From: an uncultured Oscillospiraceae bacterium
GTDB taxonomy: Bacteria > Bacillota > Clostridia > Oscillospirales > Oscillospiraceae
Assembly: GCA_947629795.1 (NCBI GenBank)
Contig: CANRFC010000017.1
Coordinates: 1 to 54,662, forward strand
Direction of reading: 5' to 3'
Length of the DNA: 54,662 nucleotides
In this document: positions 34,520 through 41,795 of the stretch, in pieces
How positions within the stretch are numbered: position 1 is the first letter of the stretch
Layout of the letters: each line of letters starts with the position of its first letter
Notes under the pieces: generated by a model
Seen by the model: only the letters and a program-made list of their open reading frames with translations
Database searches by the model: none
What the model was told of the DNA's origin: nothing
Position numbers and translations under genes: made by a program

Positions 34520-36121
34520 TCAGGACACGACCCAGGTATACGCGCGGTTGCCAATGTCGCGCACGCCGGACAGCCGTGCGGAGTGGACGATATAGTTGGA
34601 AGTCGTATAGAGGAAGATCCAGGGGCAGGTATCCCAGTAGATCTGCTGCAGCTCGTGGATCAGCTCCAGCTTTTCCGCTTCATCCTGGCAGAAATCGATC
34701 TTGTCGCTCAGGACCTTGATGGTATCATCGTCTGTGTGGGTCATGGTGCCGGTGACCGGAGCAAACCGGGCAGAGTGGGCGGTGGGGGAGAACTTGGTGT
34801 TGTTGGAAACGAGGCAGGCATCCAGCTCGCCGCTCATCTGATCGGCAAAGGTGGTGGTGCTGACCAGAATGTCGCACTTCACTCCGCCCTCGGCCAGCAT
34901 CTGCTGGATAATGGCCGCCATGTTCTGCCTGGACTCGGAGCAGCCCAGCTTGATCACGGTGTTCTCAAAATCAAAGCCCTCTGCCTCCAGCATCGCCACG
35001 GCGGTCTCCACGTCTCTGGTGTGGGTGTACTCCATGAAATAGTCCTGGGTGCTCAAGAGGGGATCGCCGGCGACTTCGTAATCATCGCCGCACATGGCCT
35101 GCCCGATGATGTCCTTGTCGATCAGGAGGTCAAATGCCTTGCGGACGTTGGTGTTGAACCGCTCGTTGTTGATGGCGATGGAGGTCAGCTGGCGGCAGGC
35201 GGGGTCCACTTCAAAGTGGATGCCGTTTTGCCCGTCGATCTGTTGACGCACCTCGGTGGTGACGCTGGGATAGTAGTTGTCGATCTCGCCGTTGAGCAGC
35301 GCGTTGGCGGCGTTGGCCTGGGAGACCACGATAAAGGTCAGGTTCTCAAAGCTGGGCGCCCCCAGGTAAAAGTCGGGATTCGCCTTCAGGACGATCTGCT
35401 CACCCTTGACCGGCTCGTCCACGAAAGTGCAGCAGCCGTTGCCGACGGGATGGTTCCAGAAGTCGTGGTCTCCCAGCTCGCTGACCGGGATGTCCTCCAG
35501 CAGATGCTTGGGCATGGCCCGGTAGAAGTAGCTGGATGTACCGGTGAAGGTGACCACTGCCATGGGCGTTTTCCAGTAGATGTTGAACGTATACTCGTCC
35601 ACATATTCAACGCCCAGTTCCTGCCCTTCCTCACGCAGACCGGTGTCGCTGGTCCCCTGCATCTGGGCCATATAGTAAGTGGACTCGTAGACGCCGAAGT
35701 CGGGGTCCGTCAGAGTCTCCAGGGTCCAGACCCAGTCCTCGGCGGTGCAGGGCTCGCCGTCCGTCCACTTGCAGTTGGGATTCAGATGGATGGTCCATTT
35801 ATAGCCGTCCTCCAGAACGTCGATGGACTCCGCCGCGCGATAGTAGATCTCGGTGCCCACCTGGACCAGGGTCTCAAACAGGCAGTCTTCCACATTCATC
35901 CAGGCACCGTCTGTCTCACTCAGCAGCATCAGGCTGCCCCAGGTGCTGCTCTGACCGATGACGATGTCCTTGCTGCCGCTCCCGGTGGGGGCGACAGAGG
36001 CCTCGACGGATCCGGGATCTGCGGCGCTTGCGGTGGGGGCCGACTCGTTCTCCTTGCCGCATCCGGTCAGGCAGCCCAGAAGCAGCGACAGGCTCAGTGT
36101 AAAGGCAAAAATACGTTTCAT
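34520..36121 (-). CDS. Peptide-type ABC transporter substrate-binding lipoprotein (SBP family 5)
   Basis: A 533-residue extracytoplasmic lipoprotein that captures the substrate for the importer. The signal peptide MKRIFAFTLSLSLLLG ends in the lipobox LTGC with the lipidated Cys21. The mature protein is of the SBP_bac_5 (OppA/DppA) type, with KWTIHLNPNCKWTDGEPCTAEDWVWTL (only its WTDGEPCTAEDWV core is the diagnostic part) and the hinge region near KAFDLLIDKDIIGQAM. Ligands of this family range from peptides to opines, nickel chelates and small amino-acid derivatives, so specificity cannot be read from sequence. It lies 18 bp after the ATC-hydrolase-like gene. Confidence 0.93.
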   Translation of the reverse strand: MKRIFAFTLSLSLLLGCLTGCGKENESAPTASAADPGSVEASVAPTGSGSKDIVIGQSSTWGSLMLLSETDGAWMNVEDCLFETLVQVGTEIYYRAAESIDVLEDGYKWTIHLNPNCKWTDGEPCTAEDWVWTLETLTDPDFGVYESTYYMAQMQGTSDTGLREEGQELGVEYVDEYTFNIYWKTPMAVVTFTGTSSYFYRAMPKHLLEDIPVSELGDHDFWNHPVGNGCCTFVDEPVKGEQIVLKANPDFYLGAPSFENLTFIVVSQANAANALLNGEIDNYYPSVTTEVRQQIDGQNGIHFEVDPACRQLTSIAINNERFNTNVRKAFDLLIDKDIIGQAMCGDDYEVAGDPLLSTQDYFMEYTHTRDVETAVAMLEAEGFDFENTVIKLGCSESRQNMAAIIQQMLAEGGVKCDILVSTTTFADQMSGELDACLVSNNTKFSPTAHSARFAPVTGTMTHTDDDTIKVLSDKIDFCQDEAEKLELIHELQQIYWDTCPWIFLYTTSNYIVHSARLSGVRDIGNRAYTWVVS

Positions 36122-36139
36122 TTTCTGTTCCTCCCAAAG

Positions 36140-36853
36140 TTACTCTCGTGTTGCGTCAAAAAAGACGCCGAAGTTGGTCCCCTTATATTTGGCGACCTCG
36201 TCCCAGTCTTCCTGTCCGTATTCCTGAATGAAGTCGTCCTTTACGCGATCGGCGATCGCAGCGCCCTTCTCGTCAAAGATGGCCACCAGGGCCTCCCGCA
36301 TGGAGAAGTAGAAGTTGGCAACGATGTAGGGGAAGGGACCGGCGTGGTCGTAGAACTGGCTGAGCTTTTTGCCCGGGTCCACATTGACGTTCATGACGCG
36401 GTGGACACAGAAATCATCCTTTTGCATCTTGGTGTGGTCCACGTTATAGTCGATCTCCGGATTGAATCCGCCGCAGACGTAAATGTCAATGTGCTGGCAG
36501 TAGGTGTCAATGGCATCCTGGCTCGCGCCCATTGCAAGGAACTGGTTGCCCACCGGGCAGGAGTGGACATGACTGATGTAGTGAGGACTGTAAGAGATCT
36601 TATCCGACGAGCCCGGTTCATCGATGGCCTTCATCGCCTCAGAGGGGATCACCTCATGAAAGCGGATGTAATTCTCATATGTCATATCCAGACCCTCACG
36701 GATGCATCGCTGCGCGATCCGCTCGCCACGCTGGTTGGCATAGTGCCGGAAGCCGTAAAGAAATGCGTTGCGTCCCTGCTCGCCAAATTCCTCCGTAAGG
36801 TACTGGTGGAATTTCGCGGACAAAAACGCGGACATCTTCAGCGTAAATGCCAT
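36140..36853 (-). CDS. L-2-amino-thiazoline-4-carboxylate (ATC) hydrolase-like protein
   Basis: A 237-residue cytoplasmic protein resembling the ATC hydrolase family, whose founding members open the thiazoline ring of ATC to S-carbamoyl-cysteine. Recognisable parts are the N-terminal helical region with GEQGRNAFLYGFRHYANQRGER (about residues 25-45) and the core HSCPVGNQF-x-MG, followed by YCQHIDIYVCGGFNPEID and KDDFCVHRV (about 98-155). The conserved Cys, His, Glu/Asp and GFNP positions of the family are present. It is the first gene of the minus-strand operon, directly ahead of the binding protein. The family is broad, so the substrate may be a different heterocycle or amide. Confidence 0.68.
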   Translation of the reverse strand: MAFTLKMSAFLSAKFHQYLTEEFGEQGRNAFLYGFRHYANQRGERIAQRCIREGLDMTYENYIRFHEVIPSEAMKAIDEPGSSDKISYSPHYISHVHSCPVGNQFLAMGASQDAIDTYCQHIDIYVCGGFNPEIDYNVDHTKMQKDDFCVHRVMNVNVDPGKKLSQFYDHAGPFPYIVANFYFSMREALVAIFDEKGAAIADRVKDDFIQEYGQEDWDEVAKYKGTNFGVFFDATRE

Positions 36854-36919
36854 TCTGTATTTCCTCCCCCTATTTTTACTTTTATCGCCGTTCCAAGCTC
36901 TTTTTCTTGGATGGGTTGC

Positions 36920-36961
36920 ATTGTAGCATACCGCGGAAACGGTGTAAGTATCAGGTGATAC
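36920..36961 (-). promoter_or_regulatory. Promoter of the ATC-hydrolase/ABC operon with Crp/Fnr-type palindrome
   Basis: On the minus strand TTACAC (36947-36942) and TACAAT (36925-36920) are 16 bp apart. Immediately upstream is GTATCA-GG-TGATAC (36948-36961), a perfect 6-bp inverted repeat. With a start site about seven bases after the -10, its centre falls near -41.5, the class II activator position. Binding by the operon's own Crp/Fnr-like protein is inferred. Confidence 0.62.
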
Positions 36962-36999
36962 GTAGAAAAGAAAAAAGTATTCCTATGTATCAAATGTAC

Positions 37000-37029
37000 T
37001 TGTTTGCCGGGGGAAACACATTTTATAAT
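37000..37029 (+). promoter_or_regulatory. Promoter of the C-S lyase gene
   Basis: TTGTTT (37000-37005) and a perfect TATAAT (37024-37029) are spaced by 18 bp, facing right toward the lyase ATG at 37073. It shares the divergent spacer with the minus-strand operon promoter. Confidence 0.75.
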
Positions 37030-37072
37030 ACGGAAATACGATATGCTGCCGCAGAGGGAGGCCCTGTTGAAT

Positions 37073-38203
37073 ATGGACTATGATTTTACAAGTGTGCTGT
37101 CCAGAAAGGATACCGGCTCAGCAAAATGGAACAATATGTACGCCCATTCCCCACATGTCCCCGAGGGGGTGATTCCCCTTTCTCTGGCTGATATGGAGCT
37201 GAAAAATCCGCCCCAGATCGCGGAGGGCGTGGGCGCCTATTTGAGATCCATGAATCTGGGCTATACCAAGCCGACAGAACGCTTTTACCAGGCGATCATG
37301 GACTGGCAGAAACGAAGGAATGGCTGGAATGTCCGGCCGGAATGGATCGTGGATTATCCCGGCGTGATCCCGGCCCTGTTTCATTTGATCCGATTCCTCA
37401 CGGAACCGGGAGACGGGGTCATTCTCATGACGCCGGTATACTATCCCTTTTACGAAGCGGTCCGCAGCTGTGGAAGGTCGCTGGTGGAAAGCGAACTGCT
37501 CTATCAAAATGGCGCGTACACCATTGATTTCGATGACCTGGAGAAAAAGGCCAAAGGACCCCGTAACAAGGTCCTTCTGCTGTGCAGCCCCCACAACCCG
37601 GTGGGACGTCTCTGGACTCGTGATGAATTGGAGCGGATCGGAGATATTTGCCTGAAACACGGCGTCCGCATTGTTTCAGATGAGATCCATTCTGACCTCG
37701 TTCTCTCATCGCGCAGGCATATTCCGATCGCCTCTCTGTCTGACAAGCTGGCCGGGATCACGATAACCTGCAATGCGCCCAGTAAAACCTTCAACCTGGC
37801 TGGTTTTATCACCTCGTATCTCATCATACCTGACGCTGAAGTAAGAGACATGGTGCTCACCCGCCGCCGGCAGGAGGCTGTTTTCAACTGCAATCTTGCC
37901 GGATATCGGGCTTTGGAAATTGCCTATCAGGAGTGCGAGGACTGGCTGGAAGAACTGCTTGTCCTTCTGCGGCGGAACAAACAGCTGGTCACAGACTTCC
38001 TGGCGGAAAATATCCCTCAGATCAAGCCGGTTGAATTGGAAGCGACCTATCTCATGTGGCTGGATTGCAGCGGGCTCGGACTGTCAGGCAAAGAACTGGA
38101 TGACTTTATGCAGGACGAGGCGTATTGGTTTACCGATGGCGGCTCGATTTTCGGCGCATGCGGACAGACCTTTCAGCGGATCAATATGCAGACGGCAAGG
38201 TAG
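37073..38203 (+). CDS. PLP-dependent MalY/PatB-type C-S beta-lyase, C-terminally truncated
   Basis: A 376-residue fold-type I aminotransferase-like enzyme of the MalY/PatB (cystathionine/cysteine-conjugate beta-lyase) group. It begins YDFTSVLSRKDTGSAKWN, as PatB does, and has SLADMELKNPP, VVDYPGVIPAL-like GVIPALFHLI, CSPHNPVGRLW, VSDEIHSDL and the cofactor lysine Lys238 in NAPSKTFNLAG. Known relatives cleave C-S bonds to give a thiol, pyruvate and ammonia. The C-terminus breaks off after QTFQRINMQ, where homologs continue for about 25-30 residues. From there the DNA belongs to an adhesin gene, so this copy is truncated. ATG 37073 is chosen; TTG 37067 is nearer the GGGAGG site. Confidence 0.85.
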   Translation: MDYDFTSVLSRKDTGSAKWNNMYAHSPHVPEGVIPLSLADMELKNPPQIAEGVGAYLRSMNLGYTKPTERFYQAIMDWQKRRNGWNVRPEWIVDYPGVIPALFHLIRFLTEPGDGVILMTPVYYPFYEAVRSCGRSLVESELLYQNGAYTIDFDDLEKKAKGPRNKVLLLCSPHNPVGRLWTRDELERIGDICLKHGVRIVSDEIHSDLVLSSRRHIPIASLSDKLAGITITCNAPSKTFNLAGFITSYLIIPDAEVRDMVLTRRRQEAVFNCNLAGYRALEIAYQECEDWLEELLVLLRRNKQLVTDFLAENIPQIKPVELEATYLMWLDCSGLGLSGKELDDFMQDEAYWFTDGGSIFGACGQTFQRINMQTAR

Positions 38204-38205
38204 TG
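38175..38205. other. Junction of lyase 3' end with adhesin gene interior
   Basis: Within about 30 bases two unrelated coding sequences meet: the lyase ends out of register with its family after QRIN, and a SpaA-type adhesin frame begins mid-domain at DGKVVDAAGG. Neither gene is whole. No integrase, attachment site or insertion-sequence end is visible, so this is a recombination scar or an assembly chimera. Confidence 0.75.
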
Positions 38206-39525
38206 GACGCGGCAGGCGGCAAGCTGTCCTCCAATGGCCTGTACTGGACCAATTCGGAGGGTCAGATCATCCTGTCCGGTATCACAGGCACTGTCATCGT
38301 GACTGAGGTGGAAAGCATCCCGGGGTTCACGATTGACCCCAACACCCAGAGCCAGACGGTTGTTATCAACCCGGATGATACCCAGCACCTCTATTTCTAT
38401 AACTCGCCTCGAAGCGGCGTCTTGATCCACAAAGTCGATTCGGTCACCGGCCGCGGAATCCCCTCGGTCACATTTTTGGTCTACGATGGGAAGATGAACC
38501 CCGTTGATCAGGTGACCACCGACCAGAACGGATACGCCTATATCGAGAATCTGGGTTTCTCAGGCAAGCTCTACCTGCGTGAGCTGGAGGTTAAGGGCTA
38601 TGTGCTGGACACCGCATTGAAAACCGTGTATGTGAAGGCGGGCGAAACCGTTGAGGTCACATGGGAAAACACCCCCATCACCGGTCAGATTCAGATTTGG
38701 AAAAAGTCTGCGGACGACAACGCGATCAATGGGTTCCCTGCCGGTACGCCGCTGGAGGGCGCTGTTTTTGAGATCTACGACAAATCCAATCGTCTGGTAG
38801 ATACCGTCAAGAGCAACAGCCGGGGCCTGGCCGTGTCCAAACAGCTCCCCTTGGGCCGCTATACGGTAAAAGAGGTGACCAGTCCGGCATTTTACAGCCC
38901 TGCCGCCGAGACGACCACAGTTTATCTGGAGCATGAGGGCCAGATTGTGCAGATCGAGGTTTTGAACAAGAGCGTCTACACCCATGTATCTGTGCAGAAG
39001 AGCGGCTATACTCAGGTAGTCCCTGGCCAGTCTATCCGGTACACCTTCAAGGAGATCGGCAACAACTCCACGGTGCCGCTGGACAACTTCTTCTGGCGCG
39101 ATACGCTGCCCACCGATGCGGTGCGTCTGGACAAGATCACTACTGGCACATGGTCGGCTAAGCTGACCTACAAAGTGGTCTTCCGCACCAACATCAATAG
39201 TAACTATCGCACACTGGCGGACAATCTGGATACCCAGCGCAGCTATACTCTGGATGCCTCGCCTGCGGCCCTGGGTTTGGCCAGCAACGAGTATGTCACT
39301 GAAGTGATGTGCCTGTTTGGGCGGGTGCCTGCGGGCTTTAAGCAGGCGCAGACCCCGTATATCTACTGCAATGTCCTTCCGAGCCTTACCCATGAGTACC
39401 GGTTTACCAACAAGACTGATGTTGGCGGTACTTGGCAAGGACAGTGGATCATGGCCAACGACCGGTGGGTGACCATCGTCTACAAGGGCGGTCCCACCCC
39501 CACGCTGCCCAGAACGGGCTATTGA
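38191..39525 (+). pseudogene. SpaA/Cna-type surface adhesin, 5'-truncated fragment
   Basis: This is the 3' part (about 444 codons) of an ICE-type SpaA-like adhesin. Three Cna-B/SpaA-type beta units can be seen: VLIHKVDSVTGRGIPSVTFLVYD, IQIWKKSADDNAINGFPAGTPLEGAVFEIYD and VSVQKSGYTQVVPGQSI (only their lead motifs are given), each with the Lys and Glu (e.g. LRELEV, TVKEVT) used for isopeptide bonds. There is no start codon or ribosome site of its own: the frame is continuous from inside the lyase gene. The C-terminus is TPTLPRTGY followed directly by the stop. It has the LPxTG-like motif but not the hydrophobic segment and basic tail needed by sortase. Confidence 0.8.
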
Positions 39526-39543
39526 TTTCAAACACGCACAGTT

Positions 39544-39573
39544 GGGCAGGGCGGCTACATAGCCGCCCTGCCC
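39544..39573 (+). other. Perfect 13-bp intercistronic stem-loop
   Basis: GGGCAGGGCGGCT pairs without mismatch with AGCCGCCCTGCCC around an ACAT loop, between the adhesin and the VirB6-like gene. No T run follows, so it looks more like an mRNA-stabilising element than a terminator. Confidence 0.85.
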
Positions 39574-39593
39574 GGCACATGAGGTAATGTTCA

Positions 39594-41732
39594 ATGTTAG
39601 ATTGGATTTTTGAAGGTGCAGCAAACTGGGTGGCCAGTATCATGACTCAGATCATGGACGCCGTTTCGGGCCTGTTTCTGGAGGCACTCGGGACGGACAT
39701 GACGGCCATGGAGGAGTATTTCCCCTTTGCCGTCAGTGCCTACACCGTGGTGCAATACATGGCATGGGCGTTGCTGTTCCTGATTGTGGCATGGCAGCTG
39801 TTTCGAGCATTTGGCGGGCCGCTCACCGAAGCGGAAAGCCCTCTGCAGCTGCTGGCCCGCGGCGGAATCTTCGCCATCCTGATTACATACGCAAAACCGA
39901 TCTTCAGCCTTTTGCTGGATATTGCCCGCGCCCCCTATACCGCCCTGATGGACGCATCCATGACGCCAAGCAATTTTACCTTCGCCGGTATCCAGCAGAC
40001 TTTGAGTAATGGGCTGACCACCATCGTATCAGTTGCCACCGTTGTGGGCCTGATCCTGCTCATCATTCTGATGATCGCTCTGGCCTGGAACTACTTCAAG
40101 CTCCTGCTGGAGACGGTGGAGCGCTATGTATTGGTGGGCGTTCTCTGCTATACCTCGCCGCTGGCCTATGCCATGGGCGCGTCCAAGGCGACTTCCCGAG
40201 TCTTTCAGTCCTGGTGTCGGATGGTGGGATCCCAGCTGTTGCTGCTGGTTCTCAATGTCTGGTTTCTGCGGGCATTCGATTCCTCGGTAGGCCAGTTCGT
40301 TGCCAATGGCGGCGCATTGACCTCCGGGCAGGGCAGTATCTTCCTGTGGTTATTCTGCGCCTTGGCGCTTCTGAAGATTGCCCAGAAGTGTGACAGTTAT
40401 CTGGCTGCCTTGGGCCTCTCCGTCGCGCAGACCGGCAGCAGCATGGGCATTGAGATGCTGATGGCCGCCCGCGTACTCACCGGTTTTTCCAAAGGCGGCG
40501 GGAGTGCCGCGTCTATGTTCGGCGGTACGGGCAAAGCCAGCTCTGCCGCGGGAGGTGCAGCTGCTACGGCTGCGGGCGGCGGCATAGGCGGGTTCTTCTC
40601 CGGCTTTGCCAGCCGATATAAGCCAAACAGCTTTGTCCGCGATGCTGTGGTCGATGGCGGCTCCCGCATGGGCGCCGGCGGCAGCGTCGGATTTGTGGGC
40701 CGTACTTTCGGTGGCATGGCCGCACGCAACGGCGCGACCCTGACGGCAGAGTCCGTGTCCTCGGTGGCCAGCCGCCCGCCCAAGGTCTCCGGCACCATTG
40801 CCGGCGAGATCGCAGACCGCAGTCTGCCGGGCTATATGCCGCAGTTTGCCAACGGATCGGCGGGCAGCATAAAGTATTCCGACACGCAGATCACCGGCGG
40901 GCATATCAGCACTAAGGCCGTAGGCCCAGACGGGAAGCAGGCCAATGTAGAGCTGTTCAGCGCAGCCCAATACGAGCGACCGGACAGTCCATACAAACAG
41001 GTACAGGCCGCAGACGGCAGCATGTGGTACCAGATGGCCTCCGGCGAGGGAATGGGCGCATTTTATGCCGCACCGAACTTTACCGGTGATCCCTCTGAGG
41101 CATCCCAGGTATCTGCTGCATTTCCAAGCGCACCGCAGGATACGATGCTTCGCACGGTGGACGAAGGTACAATGGAGGCCAGCTACCCGGATGGCAGCAA
41201 TGCCCTGTGGTACAGCAGCGCTTTTTATCAGGAGCCGGATGCACCCCATGAGATCATGCAGGGTTCTGATGGCCTGAGCTGGTATGCCATGACACCCCAG
41301 GCATCGCCTCCCCAGTTTGAAGCAGGCGATGCGGCTGCGCCCTTCAATCAGGCGCAGTTCCATCAGTTTATGCCCGGTTTCGGACAGGAGATCACTACGG
41401 TGGACGCCTCCCGCGTCGATGACGGCGTACTGGAGGTACGCCATGCGGATGGGTCTGGGACTGCATTCTACGACCGTACCCGGTATCAGCCCCCCAGAGG
41501 CGATTACCATGTCTATGAAGACAGCAGCGGCAGTCAGTGGTATGCAATCCCCGGTGTGGCCTCTGTGGAGCGCCGGCCGGTCTATCAGGACGGCAAGCCC
41601 GTCTATGATGGGGACTCTCTGCGGACAGTCAATGTGGAGTCCGTCCGCTATCCTTCCACCCCCAGCAAGTTTGCCCCCACACCTAAGCAGCGGCAGGCCA
41701 ATGACCGCAAGCCGCCGAAACGCAAAAACTGA
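39594..41732 (+). CDS. VirB6/TrbL-like conjugation channel protein with C-terminal repeats
   Basis: A 712-residue polytopic protein of a type IV secretion system. Residues 1-265 hold about six hydrophobic segments with the TrbL/VirB6 pattern (WALLFLIVAWQLFRAFGG, LILLIILMIALAWNYFKLLLETVERYVLVG is the central pair). A Gly/Ala-rich linker (about 290-340) follows. The hydrophilic C-terminal half has three repeats of about 85-95 residues, each with a Y-x-x-P segment and a DGS-x-WY or SGSQWY motif (about 460-690). These have no function I can name. The protein would form the inner-membrane part of the mating channel, with the tail probably inside or outside as an adaptor. It is followed by another perfect stem-loop. 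Confidence 0.85.
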   Translation: MLDWIFEGAANWVASIMTQIMDAVSGLFLEALGTDMTAMEEYFPFAVSAYTVVQYMAWALLFLIVAWQLFRAFGGPLTEAESPLQLLARGGIFAILITYAKPIFSLLLDIARAPYTALMDASMTPSNFTFAGIQQTLSNGLTTIVSVATVVGLILLIILMIALAWNYFKLLLETVERYVLVGVLCYTSPLAYAMGASKATSRVFQSWCRMVGSQLLLLVLNVWFLRAFDSSVGQFVANGGALTSGQGSIFLWLFCALALLKIAQKCDSYLAALGLSVAQTGSSMGIEMLMAARVLTGFSKGGGSAASMFGGTGKASSAAGGAAATAAGGGIGGFFSGFASRYKPNSFVRDAVVDGGSRMGAGGSVGFVGRTFGGMAARNGATLTAESVSSVASRPPKVSGTIAGEIADRSLPGYMPQFANGSAGSIKYSDTQITGGHISTKAVGPDGKQANVELFSAAQYERPDSPYKQVQAADGSMWYQMASGEGMGAFYAAPNFTGDPSEASQVSAAFPSAPQDTMLRTVDEGTMEASYPDGSNALWYSSAFYQEPDAPHEIMQGSDGLSWYAMTPQASPPQFEAGDAAAPFNQAQFHQFMPGFGQEITTVDASRVDDGVLEVRHADGSGTAFYDRTRYQPPRGDYHVYEDSSGSQWYAIPGVASVERRPVYQDGKPVYDGDSLRTVNVESVRYPSTPSKFAPTPKQRQANDRKPPKRKN

Positions 41733-41738
41733 TCAACG

Positions 41739-41766
41739 GCCCGCACATCTCAACCGATGTGCGGGC
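41739..41766 (+). other. Perfect 11-bp intercistronic stem-loop
   Basis: GCCCGCACATC pairs exactly with GATGTGCGGGC around TCAACC, seven bases after the VirB6-like stop and before the next ribosome site. It lacks a T tail. Confidence 0.85.
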
Positions 41767-41795
41767 TGTCCAATTTCTATAAAGGAGGTGGCTCT

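Noticed and set aside
34334-36958. Very long plus-strand reading frame opposite the SBP and ATC-hydrolase genes
   Set aside because: Its translation is low-complexity Gly/Val/His-rich and spans two real minus-strand genes and their spacer. The opposite strand has clear families.
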